Shown one piece after another: positions 47,415 through 53,867 of a stretch of DNA of 64,000 bases. The notes under the pieces are model-generated. The model saw only the letters and a list, made by a program, of their open reading frames with translations, was not told where the DNA came from and did not search any database. The position numbers and the translations under genes were made by a program. How positions within the stretch are numbered: the first letter of the stretch is position 1; each line of letters begins with the position of its first letter. Location of the stretch: positions 620,001 to 684,000 of the forward strand of contig NZ_NPBD01000002.1 of NCBI RefSeq assembly GCF_002272745.1. The letters run 5' to 3'. This DNA is from Terribacillus saccharophilus (GTDB taxonomy: Bacteria; Bacillota; Bacilli; Bacillales; Amphibacillaceae).

Positions 47415-48086
47415 TTATATCCAGTTGTTTTTGAATGCCAATACTGCTGCCTGGGTTCGATCATTAACATTCAATTTTCTCATTAAGTTGCTTACATGAT
47501 TTTTCACTGTCTTTTCGCTAATGTTTAATTTCTCCCCAATATCTTTGTTTGTGAGACCTTCTGCCAGGAGCTGTAAAGTCTCTTCCTCTCTCGTAGTCAG
47601 GTTAGGCTGACCTCCCAAAACACTATTAACGTAGCTTTCCTTGTCGGTATTAAATACAAGCTTCCTATACTCATCTATAACAAATTTGGTGATACAAGGA
47701 TGTAAATAACACCCATCATTATGTAAGGAATGTATTGCAGTAATAAGATCCTCTGAACCAGCCTTATCTTTCACTATAAATCCATCCGCTCCCTTTTTAA
47801 TTGCTTCTGTAACAATATTCTCATTAATGTACTCCGACAATGAAACTATCCGAAAGTGTGGATTATATCTTTTTATAACTTCAATGTCCTGGAGATCGCG
47901 TGAATGCTTTGTAGCAAATAAGAGTATGGTAGAGCCGCTATAATCTAATATCTCTTCTACGTCCCTGATATTGCCTCCCTCAGCTTTAATGACTATGTTC
48001 TTGCAATTGGATAAAATTAGTTTTATTCCCTCTCTATACAATGGTTGCGGGTCAATTATACATATCTCTATCGTGTCCCTGTTCAC
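47415..48086 (-). CDS. DegU-like LuxR-type regulator with degenerate receiver
   Basis: This 223-residue protein of NarL/FixJ architecture is closest in pattern to DegU (YREGIKLIL, YLHP, and the C-terminal GEKLNISEKTVKNHVSNLMR and VNDRTQAAVLAFKNNWI). The receiver lacks its chemistry: the acidic pair is D12-P13 instead of D-D, and the phosphoacceptor strand reads STILLFATKH with Phe57 where Asp should be. The conserved Lys (FIVKD) remains. No histidine kinase is adjacent. It starts at GTG behind AGAGGGG. It is probably a phosphorylation-independent or ligand-controlled DNA-binding protein. Confidence 0.8.
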   Translation of the reverse strand: MNRDTIEICIIDPQPLYREGIKLILSNCKNIVIKAEGGNIRDVEEILDYSGSTILLFATKHSRDLQDIEVIKRYNPHFRIVSLSEYINENIVTEAIKKGADGFIVKDKAGSEDLITAIHSLHNDGCYLHPCITKFVIDEYRKLVFNTDKESYVNSVLGGQPNLTTREEETLQLLAEGLTNKDIGEKLNISEKTVKNHVSNLMRKLNVNDRTQAAVLAFKNNWI

Positions 48087-48154
48087 TAATGTTCCCCTCT
48101 CTAACTCTAGCTTAATATTACTAAATATTAACTGTTATTTGTAAGATTGCAGCA

Positions 48155-48183
48155 ATGAAAAATCACCCAATTATGGGTGATTT
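48155..48183 (-). terminator. Terminator after the 160-aa lipoprotein
   Basis: The inverted repeat AAATCACCCA / TGGGTGATTT with a 4-base loop lies just after the stop of the minus-strand gene. It can also work for the opposite strand. Confidence 0.7.
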
Positions 48184-48188
48184 ATGGA

Positions 48189-48671
48189 TTATAGTTGTTG
48201 CCACTGGTTATTGATTTCTGATTGCATCGCTTTAAGTTCCTCTACACTCTTACGTATTTTATCCTTATCCAGTTTCTCTTGATTGACCATTTCCATCGCA
48301 TCCTGGAATAAATAATGCTGCATGTTGATATATTCACTTACAAGCTGATCCACCGCGTAGAAACTCGGATCAACGTCGAATGATTCTACAGTTTTTACTA
48401 GTTCCCTGGAGTCATCAATTACGTTATCGGATAATATCTTCTTTAGCTGAGCTTCTGAGGTAGTACCCTTATAAAGACCATCTAAAGCACTATTGAGAGA
48501 AGATAACAGCTTCTCTGAGGTGGAAAATACCTGTCCCAGGTGTTTTCCATAATCAACCTCTGCTTGCCCTGCAGCAGCTTCTGCAGTTTGTTCCTCCTTC
48601 TCTTTAGATGAACACGCTACGCATAGGACACTTACCATCAAAATCATAACTATAACTTTCAACTTTTTCAT
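48189..48671 (-). CDS. Lipoprotein of unknown function (160 aa)
   Basis: The signal peptide ends in lipobox CVAC followed by SSKEKEEQTAEAAAGQ. The mature part is helical, with repeated Leu heptads (LGQVFSTSEKLLSSLNSALD; QLVSEYINMQHYLFQDAMEM), so it is likely an extracellular helical bundle. No family was recognised. AGGAG lies before the ATG. A strong terminator hairpin sits only ~25 bases upstream of the start, inside the leader, which suggests attenuation. Confidence 0.75.
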   Translation of the reverse strand: MKKLKVIVMILMVSVLCVACSSKEKEEQTAEAAAGQAEVDYGKHLGQVFSTSEKLLSSLNSALDGLYKGTTSEAQLKKILSDNVIDDSRELVKTVESFDVDPSFYAVDQLVSEYINMQHYLFQDAMEMVNQEKLDKDKIRKSVEELKAMQSEINNQWQQL

Positions 48672-48691
48672 TATTTCTCTCCTAACAGATA

Positions 48692-48741
48692 GAAAAAAGC
48701 CCGATTAATGCATTGGATAGAATGCAATAATCGGGCTTTTC
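48692..48741 (-). terminator. Leader terminator (candidate attenuator) before the lipoprotein gene
   Basis: Positions 48695-48714 pair with 48721-48740 over 20 bp with one mismatch around a 6-base loop. A T-run follows on the minus strand. Only ~15 bases separate it from the ribosome site, too few for a promoter, while a TATAAT (48764-48769) lies upstream of it. Confidence 0.65.
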
Positions 48742-48763
48742 CCTAACGTATGTATTTACTAAG

Positions 48764-48769
48764 ATTATA
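48764..48769 (-). promoter_or_regulatory. Probable -10 box upstream of the attenuator
   Basis: Perfect minus-strand TATAAT; the -35 (TACAAT-like at 17 bases) is weak. It would give a leader of about 85 bases that includes the hairpin. Confidence 0.4.
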
Positions 48770-48961
48770 CTATATTTTGATTTGGTATTGTATGTAATTT
48801 ATATATAAATGAACTAACATAGTGAATATCCTATCCCCTATGTTAATGCTTCTGTTCACATATTGTTGTTTTTTCTCCATATGGGAGAACTTAGATTTCC
48901 CTGTTTCTTTATTTCAAATTATGGTTTAATCTGGATATAGTGGGATGAAGAAGGGACTATC

Positions 48962-49207
48962 ATGAAAAAATATTATGGATTATTCTCATTAATATCATCA
49001 CTTTACTTATTCTTTTTTTATGAATTCAACTTTTATTTAAATATAATAGCAATATTTTCTGCTATTGCGTTATGCATTAAAGCACCTCTGGGTTTCTTCA
49101 AGGTAGTATCTGGTTTTGTATTAGGTGCCCTTTTAATAATTGTCGTTGGTATTATCCTATTTTCAGTGATTGCTGGATTAGGCTTACGTAGTATTCACTA
49201 TAATTAA
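48962..49207 (+). CDS. Small membrane protein (81 aa)
   Basis: The product is almost wholly hydrophobic, with three likely membrane helices and few charged residues (KKYYGLFSLISSLYLFFFYE at the start, a central basic KAPLGFFK loop). AAGAAGGGAC precedes the ATG. No known family was recognised. It stands alone before the next plus-strand membrane gene. Confidence 0.6.
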   Translation: MKKYYGLFSLISSLYLFFFYEFNFYLNIIAIFSAIALCIKAPLGFFKVVSGFVLGALLIIVVGIILFSVIAGLGLRSIHYN

Positions 49208-49332
49208 AGCTTAGTCCTTTAAATTGATATTAATCATACCTTTATGGGTTGCCATATCCTAAATAATAAATGAGAATTTAAGTTCTAGCAACACACATAT
49301 GTAACGCAAAATTATAGAAGGAAGGTAAGACT

Positions 49333-49794
49333 TTGAAGAGCCCTACAACATTAGATACGAAAACATTATTGAGTAATTTACAAACTCATAACTTTACTGA
49401 TCAGGAATTATATGACTACTTATCAAAATTCGATTCGGAGCGTTTAACTGACCTTAAGTTAAGATTAAGTGCATATATAGCACCAGTTCATGTCCTTACA
49501 AAAATAATACTAGCAACTACTGTATTCACAGCTACTATCCCTGCTTTTGCTTTAATCGGCAAGTTCCCGATAGGAAATTTATCAGAGCCGGTACAGGTTC
49601 TATTACTACTATTATTAATGATTTTGTTCGTTTTATCCGGGTTATTTACTTACAAGATTATAAATACAGGAAGCGTTGAAAAAACAATTGATAGAATAGC
49701 TATTAGAGATCTATCTAAGCAACGAAGCTTAGATGCTATTAATTTCATATTAAATGCAAGATTAGAAGAAGCAAGGAGTAATAGCGGTGTGTAA
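49333..49794 (+). CDS. Hypothetical membrane protein (153 aa)
   Basis: It starts at TTG 49333 behind GGAAGG. A polar, helical N-terminus (~1-50, LSNLQTHNFTDQELYDYLSK) precedes two membrane helices (VLTKIILATTVFTATIPAFA; VLLLLLLMILFVLSGLFTYK) and a charged C-terminal helix. It looks like a small membrane protein with cytosolic ends. No family was recognised. Confidence 0.6.
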   Translation: MKSPTTLDTKTLLSNLQTHNFTDQELYDYLSKFDSERLTDLKLRLSAYIAPVHVLTKIILATTVFTATIPAFALIGKFPIGNLSEPVQVLLLLLLMILFVLSGLFTYKIINTGSVEKTIDRIAIRDLSKQRSLDAINFILNARLEEARSNSGV

Positions 49795-49893
49795 TGTGTT
49801 GGATTCTCTCTAGGCCCTTTATCTAATTAGTTTAGTGTCTGTGAAACCTGATCTTTGATAGATATTTGTTGCTTTCATATTTTCTCTCCGTAC

Positions 49894-49931
49894 AAAAAAG
49901 GCAGCTACACATGAAGTGAGCCGCCTTTTTT
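49894..49931. terminator. Bidirectional terminator
   Basis: AAAAAAGGC ... GCCTTTTTT with inner AGCT/AGCC pairing separates the convergent membrane-protein gene and the 72-aa gene. Confidence 0.75.
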
Positions 49932-49933
49932 AT

Positions 49934-50152
49934 CTATACTCTTTCAAGATTGTTATTATTAACCTCGCTGTATGTAGGAGTTTCAAAGTACGCCTTTCTA
50001 ACTCTGAACTTCCTGGTATTAGATTGGTCCAGCAGACTGTTTATTCGATTCTCATACTGAACAATTTCCCTTACAGTACTTGCGTTCCGAAGTTTGTCCA
50101 TTAACTCTCTTAACTTCTGCTTATCGCTTCGATTAAGTTCTTTATTCACCAA
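49934..50152 (-). CDS. Small hypothetical protein (72 aa)
   Basis: This basic, helical protein (NKELNRSDKQKLRELMDKLR, then a VQYENRINSLLDQ segment) starts at TTG 50152 or the following GTG behind GGGAGAG. It lies 20 bases downstream of the 111-aa membrane gene and should be co-transcribed with it. Function unknown. Confidence 0.6.
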   Translation of the reverse strand: MVNKELNRSDKQKLRELMDKLRNASTVREIVQYENRINSLLDQSNTRKFRVRKAYFETPTYSEVNNNNLERV

Positions 50153-50172
50153 TGTTCAACTCTCCCTTTATT

Positions 50173-50508
50173 TTATTTACTTAATCGTTCGTTAATCCTG
50201 TCCATACTCTCTATCTTTGTCCGCTCAGTGTTCAATTCCTTTTGTAAAAGGATGTTCTCTGCACTAAGTCCAGCTAAGATAGAAATTCCTACTATAGTTT
50301 TTACATCAAATGAGTCAGAAACCAGGTATGTTACAGCAAAAATAGCTGCCGCGGATCCAAACAGAAAATCAGCAATAAACCCGAGATATAATCCTTTCGG
50401 TCTCTGTTTTCTTTTTGGATAAATTAGGACTCTACCGTTTCTCAATAGATGAGATATAACACCGGTTACCCCGCCTATAATTCCTGCCATTAGTACTAAT
50501 TTGATCAT
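50173..50508 (-). CDS. Small membrane protein, possibly DUF4257 family (111 aa)
   Basis: Three hydrophobic segments (LVLMAGIIGGVTGVISHLLR; LGFIADFLFGSAAAIFAVTY; IVGISILAGLSAENILLQ) are followed by a charged helix ending SMDRINERLSK. The GGVTGxISHL start, YLGF-x-A/E-D middle and A-G-x-x-A/G-E-x-I-L end resemble the DUF4257 family, which I cannot confirm. AAGGAGGGGG precedes the ATG. A terminator-like hairpin lies just upstream of the gene. Confidence 0.65.
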   Translation of the reverse strand: MIKLVLMAGIIGGVTGVISHLLRNGRVLIYPKRKQRPKGLYLGFIADFLFGSAAAIFAVTYLVSDSFDVKTIVGISILAGLSAENILLQKELNTERTKIESMDRINERLSK

Positions 50509-50533
50509 TTAAGCCCCCTCCTTTCTGCAAAAC

Positions 50534-50597
50534 AAAAAAAGCGATCTAGGAGGATGCATAAGCAAAAAAGCTTAAACATCGATCCAAAGATCGCTTT
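50534..50597 (-). terminator. Leader terminator (candidate attenuator) before the 111-aa membrane gene
   Basis: The outer stem AAAGCGATCT (50538-50547) / AGATCGCTTT (50588-50597) and inner AAGC-A6-GCTT hairpin form a long rod followed by a T7 run on the minus strand. It is only ~15 bases from the ribosome site, so any promoter must lie upstream of it. Confidence 0.55.
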
Positions 50598-50783
50598 GAG
50601 TTTGTTTTGTGATACAGCTAACCATAGAATGGTCGCAATGAAATGAAAAAATAAAGAGTTTACTTCTTTATCTTACTAATAATGTAGAAAAATTAAAAGT
50701 TTTTTTCTCCTTGATAAGAATGTGACCGGTAGCTCGTTTTTTTTATAGTAAATTAAATGTATAAAGATAAAGGGGGTATAAAT

Positions 50784-50879
50784 GTGTATTATAAAAAAGG
50801 ATTAGATGGAGTAGTAGTATCAGTAGAACCTAGTGTAATCTTCTGGATTCTCTCTCTAGCTGCTATGATTATGCTTTGA
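50784..50879 (+). CDS. Small hydrophobic peptide (31 aa)
   Basis: GTG-initiated frame behind a strong AAAGGGGG (7-base spacing). The peptide is MYYKKGLDGVVVSVE followed by a hydrophobic helix VIFWILSLAAMIML. A terminator hairpin follows at 50906-50931. The basic head and single membrane helix resemble small membrane-active or toxin-type peptides, but no known family was recognised. Confidence 0.5.
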   Translation: MYYKKGLDGVVVSVEPSVIFWILSLAAMIML

Positions 50880-50905
50880 TTTAAGAGAGAATTGCTTGAA
50901 AAAAA

Positions 50906-50935
50906 GGACCAGGTGATTATCTCCTGGTCTTGTTT
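50906..50935 (+). terminator. Terminator after the 31-aa peptide
   Basis: GACCAGG-N9-CCTGGTC is followed by TTGTTTATTC on the plus strand and preceded by A7, so it may also stop the convergent 46-aa gene. Confidence 0.7.
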
Positions 50936-50945
50936 ATTCTTCATT

Positions 50946-51086
50946 TTATTGAGGAAAACCTAATTCATCAAGAAACGAATGTATTTGCTCTTCGAAATAT
51001 TTGACCTCAGATTCACTGGTTGCCTGCAGCAAGGAGTTCTTTAATGACTGGTACTGCTCTAATTGAGTAGCGTTCATACGCTCCAT
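50946..51086 (-). CDS. Small hypothetical protein (46 aa)
   Basis: Frame MERMNATQLEQYQSLKNSLL, then a Ser/Glu stretch and a C-terminal EQIHSFLDELGFPQ. The start has GGAGA 7 bases upstream. It is helical and acidic. It lies divergent from the rap gene and convergent with the 31-aa peptide. No family was recognised; it is not a Spo0E-like protein, since the S-Q-E-L-D motif is missing. Confidence 0.55.
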   Translation of the reverse strand: MERMNATQLEQYQSLKNSLLQATSESEVKYFEEQIHSFLDELGFPQ

Positions 51087-51302
51087 ACTGATCTCTCCGT
51101 TCCGCTTGTAAGTTGTTATTAATCATACCATGATTGTATGAATAGCCAAAGCTATACGCGGTATCTTTAATTTAGAAATTTAGGTGTGTAATCACCATAT
51201 AATTGTCGCTTATAGTACTACACTTTCCCAACTTTTGGTTAATTTAAAAGTGGTATCATTTACTTATGCTTTCAATGTCGATTCTTATAAGAGGAGTATA
51301 AT

Positions 51303-52373
51303 ATGAAAGAGATAAACACTATCACTTCAGAAGAATTCCAAGAACGCGTTCAAATTTGGCACATGCTTATTAAACAGAAGAAAAAAGATGCTTCCAAAGC
51401 ATTTCTAGATGAACTGGAAAGCTTGGTGACAGGTTTAGATAAGTCGGATAATATTCTTTATAACCTAATGCGAAGCCGCTATCATTTATTATGCAATGAA
51501 AGGGAAACTGCTTTCAGCATATTGAAAGAACTGCAGAAGGATATAGATAATGCGCCGGATCCGCTCCGATTCTATTTCCATTACTTCTTAGGTATGTACT
51601 ATGATAGAAAGCATGAATTCTCTGCTGCTTTGAAGGAATATGAGCTTGCTGAAGAGTTGAGCGGACACTTCACCGACCAAGCAGATGAAGCTGACTACCG
51701 GTATGAGATGGGAACTGTTTATTACCATATGGACCTAAACTCTAAGTCCCTCTTCCATTTGGAAAAAGCTTATCATCTTTATAAGGAACTGCCTGTATTT
51801 AAGGAACAGCTGGCCCACGCAGAGGTTTCATTAGGACTTAATTATACTGACATTGGATTTTATGAACTTGCTGAAGAATATATCCATAGCGGATTGAAGC
51901 ATTATATGGAGTTAAACCAGGATACGTATCAATATATTGCTTATCATAACCTCGCATTATTATACAAAAAACAAGGAATGTATGAAGCAGCTATCCGATA
52001 TTTTAACCAGGTAATTGCGACAGAGCCGCCGTTTTTGCTGGAGTCTCTTTACCATCTTACCGAAAGCCTTGTTCATAACAATAACCTGCAAGAAGCTAGC
52101 AATCATGTAGCTGAAGGGCTTCAGTTAGCAACGAAGCTACATAATCAAGACTTCATTCACCGTTATAACGTATTATTAGTCACACACTTTGAAGTTGGTG
52201 AATTTGAGGAAACACTCTCTCAAGCGGTCAATTACTTCCTGGACAATGAAAAGGATCATGATATTCCGGTTTACGCAAAATTATTGGCCGATTATTATGA
52301 AAGTATTTCAAATTTTGAGGAAGCAAATCACTATAACAAAATCGCCCTTGCTATAATGGAGAAGAAAAATTAA
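51303..52373 (+). CDS. Rap-family TPR regulator (response regulator aspartate phosphatase type)
   Basis: This 356-residue RRNPP protein has an N-terminal helical bundle (~1-70; VQIWHMLIKQKKKDASKAFL) and about seven tetratricopeptide repeats. Examples are YFHYFLGMYYDRKHEFSAAL, YRYEMGTVYYHMDLNSKSLF and AYHNLALLYKKQGMYEAAIR. Rap proteins dephosphorylate Spo0F-type regulators or block DNA-binding of ComA or DegU and are inhibited by Phr peptides. A phr-like gene follows after 17 bases. The target is not deducible, but the location in a spo0A-bearing segment with a DegU-like protein is suggestive. Confidence 0.85.
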   Translation: MKEINTITSEEFQERVQIWHMLIKQKKKDASKAFLDELESLVTGLDKSDNILYNLMRSRYHLLCNERETAFSILKELQKDIDNAPDPLRFYFHYFLGMYYDRKHEFSAALKEYELAEELSGHFTDQADEADYRYEMGTVYYHMDLNSKSLFHLEKAYHLYKELPVFKEQLAHAEVSLGLNYTDIGFYELAEEYIHSGLKHYMELNQDTYQYIAYHNLALLYKKQGMYEAAIRYFNQVIATEPPFLLESLYHLTESLVHNNNLQEASNHVAEGLQLATKLHNQDFIHRYNVLLVTHFEVGEFEETLSQAVNYFLDNEKDHDIPVYAKLLADYYESISNFEEANHYNKIALAIMEKKN

Positions 52374-52390
52374 ACAATGAGGTGATTCTT

Positions 52391-52525
52391 ATGAAAGAGA
52401 AATTGTTTGTTGTAGTATTGATTACCACAATCGTAGTTAGCGGGGCTCTTGGAATGGTTAGCAGCAAAGAAACTGCCTATGATAAAGGTATTACACCGCA
52501 CTCTATCAAATTAACTGATTTCTAA
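52391..52525 (+). CDS. Phr-type secreted signalling peptide precursor (44 aa)
   Basis: This 44-residue frame begins MKEKLFVVVLITTIVVSGAL, a typical export signal, followed by a short polar part GMVSSKETAYDKG and a C-terminal ITPHSIKLTDF. GAGGTGATTCTT precedes the ATG. The size, position directly behind a rap gene, and signal-plus-tail layout match Phr pheromone precursors. The mature peptide should come from the last residues but cannot be fixed. A decayed second copy is at 56553-56652. Confidence 0.75.
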   Translation: MKEKLFVVVLITTIVVSGALGMVSSKETAYDKGITPHSIKLTDF

Positions 52526-52633
52526 TAACATCTAGTCTAACCAGTATTTGTACTCATATTTTCCTGATTTACCTTTAACCAACTAGATACATTAAGCTCA
52601 CCCCCTATTAGAATATAATGGGGGGGTTTGTAT

Positions 52634-53467
52634 ATGTACATTTCACCGATGTTATTGCACAACGCAGACGAAGCATTCTCAGATGGTGAATACCTAAGCG
52701 AATTAAAATACGACGGTATACGCTTAACCCTTTCCAAATGGGATGGGGTCGTAAAACTCTATACACGACACAATAATGAAGTGACCAGCCGCTTCAAAGA
52801 GTTGCTGGATATAGATATCCCAGACGGTACTGTCCTGGATGGGGAAATTATTGTTCCGGGAGAAGAAGATAAACCAGATTTCGAAGCAATGATGGCTCGT
52901 TTTCTTTCGAGTAAGACAGATTACCACGTGCAGTACTGTGTATTTGACATTCTTTACTATAAAGGAACCAATGTAATGTTTAAGCCTTTGATCGATCGGA
53001 AGATGTTGCTGCAGGAAGTGCTGCCAGCAGATGAAAGGTTTGTATATGTACAGCATTTTGAAGGTCAAGGTGCAGAGTTATTCGAATTAATAGAGGCTCA
53101 AGCGCTTGAAGGAATTGTCTTAAAGAAGGCTGATTCTCTATATAAACCAGGCACAAGATCTCCTCATTGGTTAAAGGTGATAAATTATCAATTCGAAGAA
53201 GTTTATTTTACAGGACTTCGCAAAGATAAATTCGGTGTCCTAATGTCTTTTAAAGATGGCACGTCAGCAGGAATTCTCGAATTCATGAGTACGAATGATA
53301 AGAAAAAATTCTACGCGGAATATCAGAAATATATTGTTAAGGATACAAAAGATTTCATCCATCTGGATCCGGTCCTGCAAGGAACAGTAAAATACCGTAA
53401 CCTAACCAGCAAAGGATATTTGCGAATACCTTCATTTGTTAGTTGGAATAACCCAAAAATCGTATAA
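52634..53467 (+). CDS. ATP-dependent DNA ligase (short type)
   Basis: This 277-residue ligase has the nucleotidyltransferase core. Motif I ELKYDGIRL holds the AMP-accepting Lys (~residue 26), then TRHNNEVTSRF (motif Ia), VLDGEIIV (motif III), YCVFDILY (IIIa), LEGIVLKK (IV) and HWLKVI (V), followed by an OB-fold domain. ATG 52634 is favoured by GGGGGG upstream. Such short ligases occur in phages, plasmids and Bacillus accessory regions (YoqV type), beside the chromosomal NAD-dependent LigA. It is probably a repair or mobile-element enzyme. Confidence 0.88.
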   Translation: MYISPMLLHNADEAFSDGEYLSELKYDGIRLTLSKWDGVVKLYTRHNNEVTSRFKELLDIDIPDGTVLDGEIIVPGEEDKPDFEAMMARFLSSKTDYHVQYCVFDILYYKGTNVMFKPLIDRKMLLQEVLPADERFVYVQHFEGQGAELFELIEAQALEGIVLKKADSLYKPGTRSPHWLKVINYQFEEVYFTGLRKDKFGVLMSFKDGTSAGILEFMSTNDKKKFYAEYQKYIVKDTKDFIHLDPVLQGTVKYRNLTSKGYLRIPSFVSWNNPKIV

Positions 53468-53471
53468 ACAA

Positions 53472-53501
53472 TTGGAAAATATACTCAAAATACAGTATAC
53501 T
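53472..53501 (+). promoter_or_regulatory. Sigma-A-like promoter of the pseudoknot RNA gene
   Basis: TTGGAA (53472-53477), an 18-base spacer and TATACT (53496-53501) lie just after the ligase stop. Transcription would start near 53508. Confidence 0.6.
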
Positions 53502-53507
53502 GCTTTA

Positions 53508-53742
53508 TAGAAACTTTCTGCGTAAGTTTGGGTTCCTTGAAAGACCTAGTGTTAGCTTGTTTCTAAGTGTATGCCAACTGAAAGAATGCCGCTAGTTCCT
53601 GAAGCGGGGTTATAAGACAGGAGCCGTCACCCCTATTGACGGGTTATAAGAAGGGGTCGCAAACCCATTATGCGACTCATTAAAATGTGGGCAGGAAAGA
53701 ATGAAAAAGGACTAATCGCTAAAACAGTGATTAGTCCTTTTT
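53508..53742 (+). ncRNA. Novel structured RNA with three tandem pseudoknots
   Basis: No protein frame with a ribosome site is present. Three successive H-type pseudoknots can be drawn. A: stem CCGC/GCGG (589-592, 604-607 of 53 kb), loop GTTCCTG (53595-53601) with CAGGAGC (53618-53624). B: stem CCGTCA/TGACGG (53624-53629, 53637-53642), loop CCCCT (53630-53634) with AGGGG (53652-53656). C: stem GTCGC/GCGAC (53656-53660, 53672-53676), loop CCCAT (53664-53668) with GTGGG (53687-53691). A and B share the linker GTTATAAGA. The 5' part (53508-53588) may fold further. A terminator ends it. No known RNA class was recognised. Confidence 0.6.
53704..53742 (+). terminator. Terminator of the pseudoknot RNA
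   Basis: AAAAAGGACTAATC / GATTAGTCCTTTTT form a 14-bp stem with an 11-base loop and T-tract; it also works in reverse. Confidence 0.9.
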
Positions 53743-53746
53743 ATTA

Positions 53747-53843
53747 TCTAATTCTAACTATGCTTTTAATTGTACGACAGCAGGATCCCCTCGGAAGGTT
53801 ATATTAGCGTTTGCTCCAAATTTTTCAAGTATATTGAACTGAA
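53747..53843 (-). pseudogene. Decayed C-terminal remnant of a DUF3862 gene
   Basis: The minus strand reads FGANANITFRGDPAVVQLKA then a stop, matching the C-terminus of the intact DUF3862 protein at 58394-59152 (FGANANITFQGDPAVVQSKA). Nucleotide identity is high for about 75 bases and then breaks up with deletions. Only the tail remains, next to the terminator of the RNA gene. Confidence 0.75.
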
Positions 53844-53867
53844 CCAATTTGTTAAAATTCTAGAGGC

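Noticed and set aside
53508-53742. Type III toxin-antitoxin RNA (ToxI-like) as the identity of the pseudoknot RNA
   Set aside because: The period and folds are similar, but the units are not near-identical repeats and no ToxN-like gene follows; kept only as an analogy.
53508-53742. T-box, tmRNA or 6S RNA
   Set aside because: No T-box AGGGUGGNACCGCG sequence, no tRNA-like ends, no long 6S-type hairpin bubble.
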